Assembly: GCF_002368415.1 (NCBI RefSeq)
Contig: NZ_AP018290.1
Location: 7,245,717 to 7,309,716 of the forward strand
Direction: 5' to 3'
Source: Calothrix sp. NIES-4105
GTDB lineage: Bacteria > Cyanobacteriota > Cyanobacteriia > Cyanobacteriales > Nostocaceae
Length of the DNA stretch: 64,000 nucleotides
This document shows positions 35,014 to 45,221 of the stretch, one piece after another. Position numbers and translations under genes: made by a program. The notes under the pieces are model-generated. The model searched no databases. It had not been told where the DNA came from and saw only the letters and a list, made by a program, of their open reading frames with translations. Numbering within the stretch: position 1 is the stretch's first letter; every line of letters starts with the position of its first letter.

Positions 35014-35660
35014 AAACATCACAAAATATCTCACAAAATATCTATTTAAAACCAAAAGAGCGCCTATATATTTGTTTAATCTTGCAATTGTGTACCATTA
35101 TCATATTACTCGTGCCTACTTTATATACACGTTACACAGGTAAAACAGTTATTTTACAAACAAGACCAACAGACCCTTACGATACACTACGCGGTTACTA
35201 CGTCGCATTAGAATATGATATATCGCGCGTAGAGACATTAAAAAAATTACCTGGCTGGAATGACTTGGTACGGCAATATCCCGGTATTAATTCCCAATAT
35301 TACCCAGTAGCAGAAAAAACTAATTTATATGTCATTTTACATAGTGAAACTATAAATCAACCTTGGCGCCCGTTACGAGTTACAACAACTTTACCTGCAA
35401 CATTACCAGAAAACCAAGTTGCACTGAGAGGTCGCTATGAATATGGTTCCATAGTTTACGGACTAGAAAAATATTATATGCCCGAAGTTCAAGCCGATTT
35501 TGGCAATCAAGATATTTTTCAAACTCGTCAAATTCGACTTGGACAACCTAAGCGTATCCTACTGCTCTTCAAAATTGATTCACAAGGCAATCCGGCGCCG
35601 TTAGAGATGCAAGTAACCGATACATCTATGAATGGGAGGATTCACAGGTATCGGTTTTAG
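35010..35660 (+). CDS. GDYXXLXY-domain membrane protein
   Basis: A 216-residue protein with a single N-terminal membrane helix (LCLILQ-like, LCTIIILLVPTLYTRYTG). An extracytoplasmic domain carries the family pattern, here DPYDTLRGYYVALEYDIS (GYYVALEY, a variant of GDYxxLxY). It ends with the MNGRIHRYRF stretch. Coupled to the DUF2157 gene by ATGA overlap. Confidence 0.8.
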   Translation: MKTSQNISQNIYLKPKERLYICLILQLCTIIILLVPTLYTRYTGKTVILQTRPTDPYDTLRGYYVALEYDISRVETLKKLPGWNDLVRQYPGINSQYYPVAEKTNLYVILHSETINQPWRPLRVTTTLPATLPENQVALRGRYEYGSIVYGLEKYYMPEVQADFGNQDIFQTRQIRLGQPKRILLLFKIDSQGNPAPLEMQVTDTSMNGRIHRYRF

Positions 35661-35662
35661 TT

Positions 35663-35845
35663 AAAAGTGCTGAGTGCTGAGTGCTGAGTAAGAGTTAGGA
35701 GGCGCGTCGGGGCGGGTTTACCAAAATTTCCGGTTGTTTACCAGGATGTAGGTAAACCCGCCCGTACAAGAGGCGCGGAGTTAGGAGTTGAATACTCAGC
35801 ACTCAGCACTTTCTACTCAGCACTCTCTACTCAGCACTTTCTACT
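35663..35845. repeat. Heptamer STRR arrays (GTGCTGA / TCAGCAC)
   Basis: Tandem GTGCTGA heptamers at 35666-35690 and inverted TCAGCAC copies at 35790-35845 flank about 100 bases that contain GTTAGGAG units and a hairpin (GGGCGGGTTTACC / GGTAAACCCGCCC, around 35710-35765). This is the short tandemly repeated repetitive family of filamentous cyanobacteria. It separates convergent genes. Confidence 0.85.
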
Positions 35846-36551
35846 CAGCACTCAATTGGTATTTACTTTTTAGTAAGGCGCCAACACCAACTGCTGCGAG
35901 TGCGCTAAGGGGAATATTTGATTCTGGTATTTTTCGTTTTGGTTCTTCTGGTTTTTTAATGTAGTATTCGTAGACTACTTCTACTTTGGCTGCTGCTAAG
36001 GTATTAAATATTTGAGCTAGGTTTCCTGCTCCTGTACCAGAAGACTTTGCAACTGCGGTAACTGGTAGTGTCAATGTATCTGAACCGATGAACAAATCAA
36101 AATCACTTGTTAATAAAGTTGATGCTGTTTTGCTGTTGGATAAGTTATTGTAAGTGGCGCCTGATGCTCCGGTGAAATCTAATGTTTCATCATCTGCGGC
36201 AAATGACTGTGCAATTGATGCAGTAGGGAGCGTTGTTAATAAAACGCTTTTATCTGGTTTGAGTAAGCTAACTTCAGCAGCTAAATTAGCTGTGACATCG
36301 GCAGGTTGTGCATCTAGGTTTTCTAGCCGAATTGAACCTTGGACTTCTGAACCTAATTGCACAAACACTTTTTTTAATTCGCCTAAATTCGGGTCAAATT
36401 TGGGTAAAGTAACGAATTTATCAAAGTTTGTTTTCTGAATATCAACATAACTTTCGTATTTTGCAGTAGTTAACGTTGCGGCTTGTGTAGTTATAGGCGC
36501 CGCAAAAGCAACCACAACTGCTGCCGCTAACTGTATAGAATGGCGATGCAT
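35841..36551 (-). CDS. PEP-CTERM choice-of-anchor protein (secreted)
   Basis: A 236-residue protein with a signal peptide (LAAAVVVAFAAPITTQAATL), a beta-rich body (LTTAKYESYVDIQKTNFDKF, then LPKFDPNLGELKKVFVQLGS) and a C-terminal PEP-CTERM-like sorting tail (IPESNIPLSALAAVGVGALL, KSKYQ). The body resembles the choice-of-anchor E family, in which the C terminus is processed by exosortase. The last few codons and the stop lie in the heptamer array, so the tail has been remodelled by the repeat. Confidence 0.7.
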   Translation of the reverse strand: MHRHSIQLAAAVVVAFAAPITTQAATLTTAKYESYVDIQKTNFDKFVTLPKFDPNLGELKKVFVQLGSEVQGSIRLENLDAQPADVTANLAAEVSLLKPDKSVLLTTLPTASIAQSFAADDETLDFTGASGATYNNLSNSKTASTLLTSDFDLFIGSDTLTLPVTAVAKSSGTGAGNLAQIFNTLAAAKVEVVYEYYIKKPEEPKRKIPESNIPLSALAAVGVGALLKSKYQLSAE

Positions 36552-36961
36552 TATTAGTATTCCCTTATGATTGACTTTTTACTTTTCTTAGCGATATACC
36601 CTTTGCTAAGAGATTAATAGTAATTACCATATTTAAGCAATATCACTTACAGTATCTTGATTGAATCTTTATTAATAGATTTATTCAATATTTATGACTA
36701 TGATTTTTACCGGAGGACAATATTTTTTTTATAAATAATTTATTGAATTTTCATAAACTTACTGTAAAACTAGCTATCCCACAATTAAATTAATTTTTAA
36801 TTTCAAATTTATGTAATTAATCTATATAACTTTATACTTGATATATAAAGTTTTTACAATTGCAAAGTGAGCATAACAATGCGAGCAAAAATAGCGTCCA
36901 CTCGCTAATTTATGCCCAATTGGCTTCTCTTAATACTGCTGTTTTATATTTCTGCTTAAAA
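36552..36961. other. AT-rich intergenic region, no gene seen
   Basis: About 410 bases between two minus-strand secreted-protein genes. Very AT-rich with runs such as ATTTTTTTTATAAATAATTT. It probably contains the promoter and 5' region of the choice-of-anchor gene. No open frame with codon structure, no repeat family recognised. Confidence 0.5.
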
Positions 36962-38194
36962 CTAACTTTTAACTTTTGCTGATTTGTGCAAGCGCTTCAA
37001 AATATACATAGAACCAAGAGTACAAAACAGCGAACCTAGCCCATAAGTTGGTTCAGGTACGCTTTTCGGAATCTGGGAAACAGGTGTCAACAAAAACGCT
37101 CGGACTAAGGGTTGGGAGTTAAAAATGCCTGAACCTACAATTTGACCTTTATTATTAATAGCTGATGCCGATCCGAGTTTCCAACCAGAATTAGGGTCAA
37201 TTAGAGTGTTGAGGTCTGTTACCGTGCCGTTTTCCCACAATAGCGCGCGAAAATCAGAAAATGTGTAGCCCACAATTTGACCATTGTTATTGATATCAGA
37301 AGCATAACTATTGGGGTAACCATCAAGACTAGCAAGCTGTTGTAGACCTTTAGCGCTATCCCACAAAAAGGCACGAGAACCATTATTATCAACGCTTGAA
37401 ACACCTACTACCTGACCATTATCGTTAATGCTGTTGGCTTGGCTAAGGAATGTACCAAAGCTACCTAAATTTTGAGGACGAGTGTTACCATCCCATAAAA
37501 CCGCGCGAACACTACGGTCATTAGATGCAAAACCCACTACCTGCCCGTTGTTATTGATTGCTTGGGCGCCGCTATTATTGTATTCGTTGAGCAGACCTAG
37601 ATTTTGTAAACCCGACGCGCTATCCCATAAAAACGGCTGAATTCTGCTGTTGTTTTCCGAACGTCCTACTACCTGACCTTTATTGTTAATTGCATTAGCA
37701 GTACTGGAATTATCACCGGGGAGAGTGCCGAGATTTTGTAGACCATTAACGCTATCCCATATAAACGCACTTCTATTAATACCTACTCCTGGTGAGTAAA
37801 CGCCTACTACCTGACCATTATTATTGATACTATTAGCTGAACTGGTATCAATTCCACTCGTGTCAAGGTTCCTAATTCCGTTAATGCTATCCCAGAGGAA
37901 AGCTCGATTATCACCCCTGTTTGTTGTGCTTGCTGTTCCTACTACTTGACCACTATCATTAATGTCAGAAGCTGAACTAGTAATCCCGCCAAGAGTACCT
38001 ATGTCAGTAACCGAATACATTATTGCTGCATTACTCGGCTTTGAATTTATTAAACCTACTACAAAACAGGTTGTTAGTATATGATAAAAATTTATCGACT
38101 TGGCAAAGCTAATAAAATTACTTAAAAATAAGTGCTTTATTAGTTCTTGTCTGGGTTTACTTGTAATGCAACATGCAGTCTTGATTTTTAACAA
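36962..38194 (-). CDS. Secreted HAF-repeat protein with PEP-CTERM anchor
   Basis: A 410-residue protein. After an N-terminal signal-anchor (HILTTCFVVGLINSKPSNAA) comes DIGTLGG and about seven repeats of the type SINNNGQVVG...AFLWDSANGLQNLG, the HAF repeat that probably forms a beta-propeller. The C terminus SVPEPTYGLGSLFCTLGSMY, ILKRL is a PEP-CTERM signal (PEP, hydrophobic helix, basic end). Exported, sorted by exosortase, probably displayed on the envelope. Function unknown. Confidence 0.8.
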   Translation of the reverse strand: MLKIKTACCITSKPRQELIKHLFLSNFISFAKSINFYHILTTCFVVGLINSKPSNAAIMYSVTDIGTLGGITSSASDINDSGQVVGTASTTNRGDNRAFLWDSINGIRNLDTSGIDTSSANSINNNGQVVGVYSPGVGINRSAFIWDSVNGLQNLGTLPGDNSSTANAINNKGQVVGRSENNSRIQPFLWDSASGLQNLGLLNEYNNSGAQAINNNGQVVGFASNDRSVRAVLWDGNTRPQNLGSFGTFLSQANSINDNGQVVGVSSVDNNGSRAFLWDSAKGLQQLASLDGYPNSYASDINNNGQIVGYTFSDFRALLWENGTVTDLNTLIDPNSGWKLGSASAINNKGQIVGSGIFNSQPLVRAFLLTPVSQIPKSVPEPTYGLGSLFCTLGSMYILKRLHKSAKVKS

Positions 38195-38525
38195 GCAACA
38201 CCTCCTATATTCCTATATATTTACAGTACTTTTATTGGTGGATAATTTTATATAAATACTGAGTAAAGCGCATCTACAATTAGATATAGGAATTCTAAAT
38301 TCTTTTTGAAAAAATATAGTATCTTTCTGGTGGCTTATGCCAACCTACGTAGGATTTAGAAAATCAAATACGAATCCTATAGAATTCAAAATTGAGCATA
38401 AAATTTGGAAAAACTTATATATCACGTTTATTTCTTGAGGATGAGGATTTATGCCTAGCTGGAGCGATACGCTAAAAGGTAGCTAACAATACCAAAAAAG
38501 TTATTATTCTATCAAGAGGCTAAAA
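38195..38525. other. Divergent intergenic region, no gene seen
   Basis: About 330 AT-rich bases between the HAF gene and the DUF2171 gene. A short frame at 38451 (MPSWSDTLKGS) ends quickly and has no support. It probably holds two divergent promoters. Confidence 0.45.
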
Positions 38526-38777
38526 ATGGTGGATTTAGAAGAGATTAGAGAGGATAAACCAATTTATGCTTTACGCGGAGCTTCTGATGTGCATATTGGT
38601 ACTGTAGATAAGGTCGAAGGTGGTAAGTATATTAAACTTACTAAAACTAGCGCTGCTGATGGACAGCATCATTGGTTCCCTATTGACTGGGTGAGAGCAG
38701 TCGATGAGCGCGCGGTGTATTTGAATAAGACTGTTGATGAGGTTTCGGAACAGTTGATGAATGAACAACCTGTATAA
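38526..38777 (+). CDS. DUF2171 domain protein
   Basis: An 83-residue protein (IREDKPIYALRGASDVHIGT, VDKVEGGKYIKLT, HHWFPIDWVRAVDERAVYLN). The PRC-barrel-like pattern with HHWFPxxWV is typical of DUF2171. Soluble, function unknown; commonly found in stress-related contexts. AAGAGGC lies 9 bases upstream of the ATG. Confidence 0.75.
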   Translation: MVDLEEIREDKPIYALRGASDVHIGTVDKVEGGKYIKLTKTSAADGQHHWFPIDWVRAVDERAVYLNKTVDEVSEQLMNEQPV

Positions 38778-38780
38778 ATA

Positions 38781-38912
38781 GTGCTGAGTAGAAAGTGCTG
38801 AGTGCTGAGTGGAAGTTAGGAGTTAGGAGTTATGAGTTAGGAGTTAATAGTTGAATACTTATTACATGGCACTCAGCACTCAGCACTCAGCACTCAGCAC
38901 TCAGCACTCATT
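38781..38912. repeat. Heptamer STRR array
   Basis: GTGCTGA-type heptamers, then GAGTTAG heptamers (GTTAGGAGTTAGGAGTTA), then five or more ACTCAGC heptamers in the opposite sense. The two ends can pair. Same family as 35663-35845, again between convergent genes. Confidence 0.9.
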
Positions 38913-38917
38913 ACTGA

Positions 38918-40756
38918 TTATTCGATTTTGAGGTTGAATGGTAAACGTGCGTATACGTTGAGTGGGTCGTTGAAATTTTGCAAAACTTGAATTTCTTGCT
39001 GTAGTTTTTGCAATTCTGAATTTAGGAGATGTTTGGGGTCAGGTTTTGTATTGTTTATACCCAAAGCGGTTTGGACTTCATCAGCCGCGCGACTGAAAAA
39101 GCGCTCTTCAAAGGTACCACGTTTGGGATATTCTTGTAGTTTCCAATTCTCTCCTAACTTTGCTATTTCGGCTGCATGTCCGATAGCTGCATCTAAACCA
39201 CCTATTTCATCAATTAAGCCAATGTCTTTTGCAGCAGTTCCCGACCATACCCGACCTTGGGCAATTTCTGCGACTTTTTCTTGGGGTAATTTGCGTCCTT
39301 TGGAAACTTTATTTAGGAACAAGTTATAAATACGGTTAACGCTGCGCTGATACACTGCTAATTCTTCGGGTGATTTGGGACGTGCGACTGTTTGGTTATC
39401 TGCGTATTTGCCAGTTTTGACTGCATCCCAAGTAATACCGTTATCATTGGCAAGTTTCTGGAAGTTCATTAGCAACCCAAATACACCGATAGAACCTGTA
39501 ATTGTATTTGGTTCGGCAAAAATTCGGTTGGAATCAGTTGCTATCCAGTAACCACCGGATGCAGCAACGTCACCCATTGATACAATAACGGGTATATTGC
39601 TTTCACGAGTTAATTTTACCTCGCGTTGAATTACTTCGGCAGCAGTAGCACTACCACCAGGGCTATTAATACGCAGTACTACAGCTTTAATATTTTTATC
39701 ATTACGAATTTTATTAAAAATTCTTGCGTATCGAGTTCCACCAACCTGCCCACTCTCACCTTGTCCGTCTACTATCTCACCCTCTGCGTAAACTACGGCA
39801 ATTTTATTTCCTGTAGCAGCACTTTCAGTAGGCTTTTTATCAGTAGCTTCAGCGTAGTCAGAGAGACTAATCTGTTTAAATGTTCTATCTTCGCGTTTTG
39901 CGTCGGTTAAGGTTTTGAGTTCATCAACTACTTCGTCTTGGTAAGCTACTTTATCTACTAAACTTAACTTTTTCGCATCTGCTGCTTCCAGTATTGGCTG
40001 AGTATCAGCAATATTCTGCAACTTCGTAGCGTCAATTTTACGACTTCCTCCTACCGAACTTCGCCATTCGCTCCACACATCATCTAATAGTTTCTGTGTT
40101 TGTTCGCGGTTTTCGGGACTTAGTTTATTGAGTACATACGGTTCAACCGCACCCTTAAATTTGCCAACCCGCACTACTTGTACACCGATACCATATTTTT
40201 GAAAGGCGCCTGAGAGAAACATTGGTTGTGAACTAAACCCGTTAACTTCCATTGCTCCCAAAGGATTTACTACTACAGTATCAGCAACTGAACTTACATA
40301 GTACTCACGTTCGCTCCATTCCATGCCGTATGCGATGACTTTTTTACCCGTCGCGCGGAATTTTTCTAAAGCTTGTCGAACTTCCTTAAGTGTGGCAAAT
40401 CCTGCCGCACTCGACGCTCCTGCTCCTTTGGTTCCATCAAGATAAATACCAACAATTCGCTTATCGGTTCGCGCTTTGTCTATAGCATCTAAAACGTTTC
40501 GCAAAGTCATGCGTTGTTCTTCTGAACCTGAGAGAACTTCTTGAAACACTTCACTCGAACTGGGTGCAGCATCGGTTATGTTCATCGATAAGTCGAATAC
40601 TAAAACCGACTTGTCCTTAACTACCGGGGAAACATCGCTTGATGCTGCCGCAAATAGCAGTACCAAAAGACCTGTGGCGCCGACCCCGCAAAATATAAAT
40701 AGCCCCAGCAAGCTTCCAATTACGCTAGCAAATGTTTGTTTGATAAAATTACGCAT
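38918..40756 (-). CDS. sppA: Signal peptide peptidase SppA (67K type)
   Basis: A 612-residue double-domain SppA with an N-terminal membrane helix (SVIGSLLGLFIFCGVGATGL). The catalytic Lys is in VVRVGKFKGAVEP of the first domain and the Ser in MGDVAASGGYWIATDSNRI of the second. RINSPGGSATAAEVIQ is also conserved. SppA degrades leftover signal peptides and membrane fragments; in cyanobacteria SppA1 has been linked to light-stress acclimation. Monocistronic. Confidence 0.9.
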   Translation of the reverse strand: MRNFIKQTFASVIGSLLGLFIFCGVGATGLLVLLFAAASSDVSPVVKDKSVLVFDLSMNITDAAPSSSEVFQEVLSGSEEQRMTLRNVLDAIDKARTDKRIVGIYLDGTKGAGASSAAGFATLKEVRQALEKFRATGKKVIAYGMEWSEREYYVSSVADTVVVNPLGAMEVNGFSSQPMFLSGAFQKYGIGVQVVRVGKFKGAVEPYVLNKLSPENREQTQKLLDDVWSEWRSSVGGSRKIDATKLQNIADTQPILEAADAKKLSLVDKVAYQDEVVDELKTLTDAKREDRTFKQISLSDYAEATDKKPTESAATGNKIAVVYAEGEIVDGQGESGQVGGTRYARIFNKIRNDKNIKAVVLRINSPGGSATAAEVIQREVKLTRESNIPVIVSMGDVAASGGYWIATDSNRIFAEPNTITGSIGVFGLLMNFQKLANDNGITWDAVKTGKYADNQTVARPKSPEELAVYQRSVNRIYNLFLNKVSKGRKLPQEKVAEIAQGRVWSGTAAKDIGLIDEIGGLDAAIGHAAEIAKLGENWKLQEYPKRGTFEERFFSRAADEVQTALGINNTKPDPKHLLNSELQKLQQEIQVLQNFNDPLNVYARLPFNLKIE

Positions 40757-40901
40757 TACAGTCCACTTTCAATTGTCAATAGTTAACAGTCAATCGTTAT
40801 TAGTCATTCGGAATTAGTTGCTAGCAAATGACAAATGACAAAAACTAGTGACTATTGATACACCGAAGCCAATGGCTAAAGATTTTTATCGTTACTATTA
40901 C

Positions 40902-41951
40902 TTATTCTAAACGTTGCAAACTTCTTGAAGACCGAAGGGAAGCCAAAGTGGTGTTACCAGTACAGAATAGCACTGTTGTGATTTCGGCGATTAAAACAGA
41001 TGCTAAATCGTAAACAGCCGCTTCTGAATCTGCTGCCGCGCGTAAAAATGGCATTGCTAACCCAGCAAGGGAAGCTCCCAATGCAATTGCTTTAGCTACA
41101 TCCAAACCATCGCGCAGTCCTCCCGATGCTATTAATGGTATATCAGGAGCAACCGCTTTGATACTAGTTATACATTCTGCTGTTGGCAAACCCCAATCAG
41201 CAAAAGTTCTACCTAGGCGCCGCTGCAAAACTGTCTCCGCGCGTTCACCTTCGACTTTTGCCCAAGAAGTGCCTCCTGCTCCTGCGACATCAATAACTTT
41301 AACTCCGGCAGCAATTAGCTTTTGTGCCATTTCTTGAGAAATACCGTTACCTACTTCTTTTGCTATTACTGGAACTGTGATTTTTGAACACAATATATTT
41401 ATTTTGTCAAGCAAACCTTTAAAATTTTTATCACCGCGCGGTTGGATGCACTCTTGCAAAGGGTTGAGGTGCAAAATTAGTGCATCAGCTTCAAGCATGT
41501 CCACAATTTGTAGACATTGGTCTAAGCCGTATTTATAGTTAAGCTGAACGGCGCCTAAGTTAGCAAACAGCAGTGCATCTGGTGCGTGTTTACGAATTGC
41601 GAAGGTATCAACGACTTGGGGTTTTTCCACAGCAACACGTTGTGAACCTACACCCATTGCAATTTTACAGTTTTGTGCGACTTGGGCAAGACGATGATTG
41701 ATGATACCGGCTTCTTCGGTACCCCCGGTCATTGAGGAAATGAGTAGAGGTGCGTCCAGTGTCTTGCCTAGAAACGTTTGACTAAGATCAATTTCATCGC
41801 AGTCGATTTCTGGCAAGCAGCAGTGAGTAAAGCGGTACTTCTCGAATCCTGAAGTAGTTTGTCGAAACTGGACATCCTCTTCTAAACAGATACGGATGTG
41901 GTCAGCTTTACGCGATTGTGTTTGTGCCGAGATATTTACAGGAACGTTCAC
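40902..41951 (-). CDS. fni: Type 2 isopentenyl-diphosphate delta-isomerase
   Basis: A 349-residue FMN-dependent isomerase that interconverts IPP and DMAPP for isoprenoid (carotenoid, phytol) synthesis. Visible motifs: [83 protein letters not shown] and [20 protein letters not shown]. Length is normal. Divergent from tldD; the 70 bases between them hold both promoters. Confidence 0.92.
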   Translation of the reverse strand: MNVPVNISAQTQSRKADHIRICLEEDVQFRQTTSGFEKYRFTHCCLPEIDCDEIDLSQTFLGKTLDAPLLISSMTGGTEEAGIINHRLAQVAQNCKIAMGVGSQRVAVEKPQVVDTFAIRKHAPDALLFANLGAVQLNYKYGLDQCLQIVDMLEADALILHLNPLQECIQPRGDKNFKGLLDKINILCSKITVPVIAKEVGNGISQEMAQKLIAAGVKVIDVAGAGGTSWAKVEGERAETVLQRRLGRTFADWGLPTAECITSIKAVAPDIPLIASGGLRDGLDVAKAIALGASLAGLAMPFLRAAADSEAAVYDLASVLIAEITTVLFCTGNTTLASLRSSRSLQRLE

Positions 41952-42023
41952 GAGTTTAAAGTCAAATATAAAGTGTGCCGTTTTTCGTTAAATATAGTAT
42001 AGTTACTCACACATCCTCTGAAA

Positions 42024-43421
42024 ATGGCAACAAAATTAGCTGACGTACACAACCTACTTTCAGACTTGATTAAGCGTTACTCTCCGCGCGTCGATTATTT
42101 AATGATTCGTTTTGAAGAAGCTCTTGGGACAGATATTGTATTGCGTGGTGACAAAGTAGAAACTCTCAGCGAAGGAATTTCAATTGGTGGACATGTTCGT
42201 GCATGTTACAAAGGTGGTTGGGGTTTAAGTAGTTTTAACCGGATTGATACAATTACAGAACGCATTGAAGAAGCTATTACTGCCGCGCGGATGATAGGGG
42301 ATGAGGAAACTATACTGGCGCCAATTAAGCCAGTACGAGCAAGTTGTAATTTACCATTAACAGGAACCGATCCGCGAAAAATTCCTTTAGCTAAAAAAAA
42401 AGAATTGTGTGATTTTTATACAGACCTGCTTAAGAGTGTAGATGGTCGCATTACTACAACCTCGGTTCGCTACGCTGACAGCGCGCAGAAAGTAATGATT
42501 GCTACCAGTGAAGGAACATTCATCGAACAATCGTGGGTTGACATGGAAATGCGTTTCGCTGCAACTGCAAGAAATGGTGAGACTGTACAAACTGGACGTG
42601 AGACAACAGGTTCACGTAAAGCGTTTGAAGATTTAGTTCATTTGGACGACCAAGTTAAAAGTGCTGCGACCCGCGCGGTTAATGCATTATCTTTACCACC
42701 AGTCAAGGGTAATACTTATACAGTAGTTATTGACCCCATATTAACAGGCTTATTCGTTCACGAAGCTTTTGGGCATCTTAGCGAAGCCGATATGGCATAT
42801 GAAAACCCTGATTTACTCGAAGTTATGACAATTGGGCGCCGTTTTGGCAATGAAGAATTACAAATTTTTGACGGTGCGGCGCCAGCAGGACATAGAGGTA
42901 GTTATTTTTATGATGATGAGGGAGTACCTGCAACAACTACACAATTAATCAAAGATGGTGTGTTAGTAGGAAGATTACATTCACGGGAAACTGCTGGTAA
43001 ATTAGACGAGGCGCCCACAGGTAACGCCAGATGTTTAAATTATCACTATGCTCCTATTGTGCGGATGACAAATACTTGGATTGAACGTGGCAAAATACCT
43101 GTTGAAGATTTATTTAGTGATATTAAAGAGGGAGTATACGCGCGAAACTGGTTAGGTGGAATGACCAATGGTGAAATGTTTACATTTAGCGCTGGGGAAG
43201 CATGGATGATTCGTAATGGTAAAATCGCCGAACCAGTTAAAGATGTTACGTTATCGGGGAATGTGTTTCAAACATTGGAAGATATTGAAGGTATTGGTGA
43301 TGATTTTTATTGGGATGAGTCTGGGGGATGTGGCAAAGGTGGACAAAACGGTTTACCCGTAGGTTGCGGTGGCCCAAGTTTAAGGATTAAAGATGTAGTA
43401 GTAGGTGGTGAAGCTGTTTGA
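42024..43421 (+). CDS. tldD: TldD-type metalloprotease
   Basis: A 465-residue TldD/PmbA family protein with the zinc motif HEAFGH (residues 246-251) and the conserved SYFYDDEGVPATTT and C-terminal GGCGKGGQNGLPVGCGGP. TldD with TldE forms a heterodimeric peptidase. TldE is often adjacent in cyanobacteria but is not in this window; a G-run repeat and DGQHR gene follow instead. Confidence 0.9.
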   Translation: MATKLADVHNLLSDLIKRYSPRVDYLMIRFEEALGTDIVLRGDKVETLSEGISIGGHVRACYKGGWGLSSFNRIDTITERIEEAITAARMIGDEETILAPIKPVRASCNLPLTGTDPRKIPLAKKKELCDFYTDLLKSVDGRITTTSVRYADSAQKVMIATSEGTFIEQSWVDMEMRFAATARNGETVQTGRETTGSRKAFEDLVHLDDQVKSAATRAVNALSLPPVKGNTYTVVIDPILTGLFVHEAFGHLSEADMAYENPDLLEVMTIGRRFGNEELQIFDGAAPAGHRGSYFYDDEGVPATTTQLIKDGVLVGRLHSRETAGKLDEAPTGNARCLNYHYAPIVRMTNTWIERGKIPVEDLFSDIKEGVYARNWLGGMTNGEMFTFSAGEAWMIRNGKIAEPVKDVTLSGNVFQTLEDIEGIGDDFYWDESGGCGKGGQNGLPVGCGGPSLRIKDVVVGGEAV

Positions 43422-43525
43422 TCCCCCTAACCCCCCAATGATTTGGGGGGAACAAGACGAGCATTAAAATCTCTTTATTAAAGCAAAAAATACCTTTTTT
43501 TTAGCCCCGCTTATTAAGGGCGGAT
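43421..43525. repeat. G-run repeats
   Basis: ATCCCCCTAACCCCCCAATG, GATTTGGGGGGAAC and then a second partial copy (TTAGCCCCGCTTATTAAGGG, CGGATC). Lies between two convergent genes and begins at the tldD stop codon. Confidence 0.7.
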
Positions 43526-43604
43526 CAAGTAGTGTATAATACAAAAATATAATTTTTCTGGCTCCTAGCTAGCACTAATCAGTATCTTCGAGCTATAACA
43601 GTTC

Positions 43605-45218
43605 TTAAGTTTCTTTATAAATATCCTCATCATCTTCAATTTCATCAGATTCCTCTTCGTCCTCCTCATCAGAGTCAAGCGAATCTCGAACTTCTGCAAA
43701 TAACTCATCTGATTCAGAAGCTTCTTTGATCTGCTCATTAATAAAATCAACTTCAGGTAATATCACATGAAAATCTTTTCTCCAAGTGGAAATTAAAGCT
43801 TCATTCCAATTAACCTCATTACTTACATCTTCTTTTGTACGTTTGATCAATTCTCTTACGCCATCAGAAGAATTGGACAATATCATTTTAACAAGTTCTA
43901 TACATTTCTCATATCCAGAGCCTGTAGTTATCATGGTAAGGTTTTCATTCGGTCGCACAAGAACATTAGACCAATGAGGTTGATCTCGGTTGAAAAAACC
44001 GTCTTTATCCATTTTTGTAATACTATGCGATATAGCATCAAGAGTTCCTTGAATTCGATACTCGGCGTTGATTCTAAGCAAGAACCTTGAAACAGCGAAA
44101 AAAAGTATTTTTTGTCCCAGAACAGTATATAAAATGTTCGAGTTTCGTAATTCTTTTATGCTTAATTTTTGACTTGCAGTTAATCGAGGTTGCTCCGGTT
44201 GGATAGGAATATTTATATTTACGTAACTAATCTGTGACACCCAATCTTTGAATGGCTGAAGTTCAGTAAAAAACCATTTCAGTAAGGTTTTTGTACCTAT
44301 TTCAGAAAGTCTAGGATGAGACTCATAATAAGTTTTCAGACCAATATCACGCTCAGTTTGTGAGTTAAACACTTTTTTTAAAGCTTGCTTGGAATAATCT
44401 TTCAATAGTTCACTAGTGCATTGGCTAACTAAATCTAGAGTCGTTAAGTAAGGCTCTGATTGAGTTAAGCTTCTTGATTTTGAAGACCATTTAACAAATC
44501 TATCTTCAAGCACTCCCTCCTCTAAGAGCTTTCTAGGAATCAATGCTACTATTTTACTGTCATCAAGCAATAGCTGAGTTTGTTTATCGATTGATTTTGC
44601 AGTCTTGTTTATAACTGTAAAGATATTGCGAGTTGCTTTGATTATCTCATCTCTTACAGTTTCGGTTAAGTCTGGATAACCAACCCTGCCAAAATTTCCG
44701 AATACTAAATAAACGACTGGGATGTCAAATTTTTCAGAAAAATCGTAATTTTCTGTTTTTTCTTGAGTGGTTAAATTTTCTTTTCCAGTATGAACATACC
44801 AATGTTTTTTTAATGCAAGCAACCTATGTTGACCATCGATTACAATTCTAGCTACATTTTTATATAACTTTAAATTAACCCATTTTTCTACAGTTTTTCC
44901 TTGACTACTAACTTCAGAGAAATCCCAAAACTCTCTTTGGTCATTTGAGTTAGGTAAAAGGACTACTACAATTGAATTAAAAAAGCGAATTCCTCCCTGC
45001 GCTAGGTAAGAAAATATTTCTGTATTTGCTCTGTTTTCATCTAGTTTTCTCTGAACTCGTTCAGAAAAACTCCAACTGCCTTGAATTTCATCAGCAAACC
45101 TAATATTTTCAACTGCATCACTTTGGTCAAGAGTTGTTATGAAGTATCTAACCTCGCCAAACTTACCGCTAATTGCTTTATATTCAATAGTCTCTGGAGA
45201 CTGATTATCTAATTCCAT
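43605..45218 (-). CDS. DGQHR-domain (DndB-like) protein
   Basis: A 537-residue protein with the family signature in VARIVIDGQHRLLALKKHW (residues 127-131) and the typical upstream IQGSWSFSERVQRKL and FFNSIVVVLLPN. DGQHR proteins include DndB, which regulates phosphorothioate DNA modification, and related ParB-like proteins of uncertain chemistry. The last 40 residues are a long acidic tail (DSDEEDEEESDEIEDDEDIY) resembling DNA-mimic or nucleic-acid-displacing segments. It lies 3 bases after the GIY-YIG gene, so the two are one transcript. Confidence 0.8.
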   Translation of the reverse strand: MELDNQSPETIEYKAISGKFGEVRYFITTLDQSDAVENIRFADEIQGSWSFSERVQRKLDENRANTEIFSYLAQGGIRFFNSIVVVLLPNSNDQREFWDFSEVSSQGKTVEKWVNLKLYKNVARIVIDGQHRLLALKKHWYVHTGKENLTTQEKTENYDFSEKFDIPVVYLVFGNFGRVGYPDLTETVRDEIIKATRNIFTVINKTAKSIDKQTQLLLDDSKIVALIPRKLLEEGVLEDRFVKWSSKSRSLTQSEPYLTTLDLVSQCTSELLKDYSKQALKKVFNSQTERDIGLKTYYESHPRLSEIGTKTLLKWFFTELQPFKDWVSQISYVNINIPIQPEQPRLTASQKLSIKELRNSNILYTVLGQKILFFAVSRFLLRINAEYRIQGTLDAISHSITKMDKDGFFNRDQPHWSNVLVRPNENLTMITTGSGYEKCIELVKMILSNSSDGVRELIKRTKEDVSNEVNWNEALISTWRKDFHVILPEVDFINEQIKEASESDELFAEVRDSLDSDEEDEEESDEIEDDEDIYKET

Positions 45219-45221
45219 TTT

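Noticed and set aside
35660-35860. Possible CRISPR array from the many short repeats
   Set aside because: Units are contiguous heptamers with no spacers of uniform length, no leader and no cas genes; this is an STRR array.
38781-38912. Possible CRISPR array
   Set aside because: Same reason: contiguous 7-base units in two orientations, no spacers.
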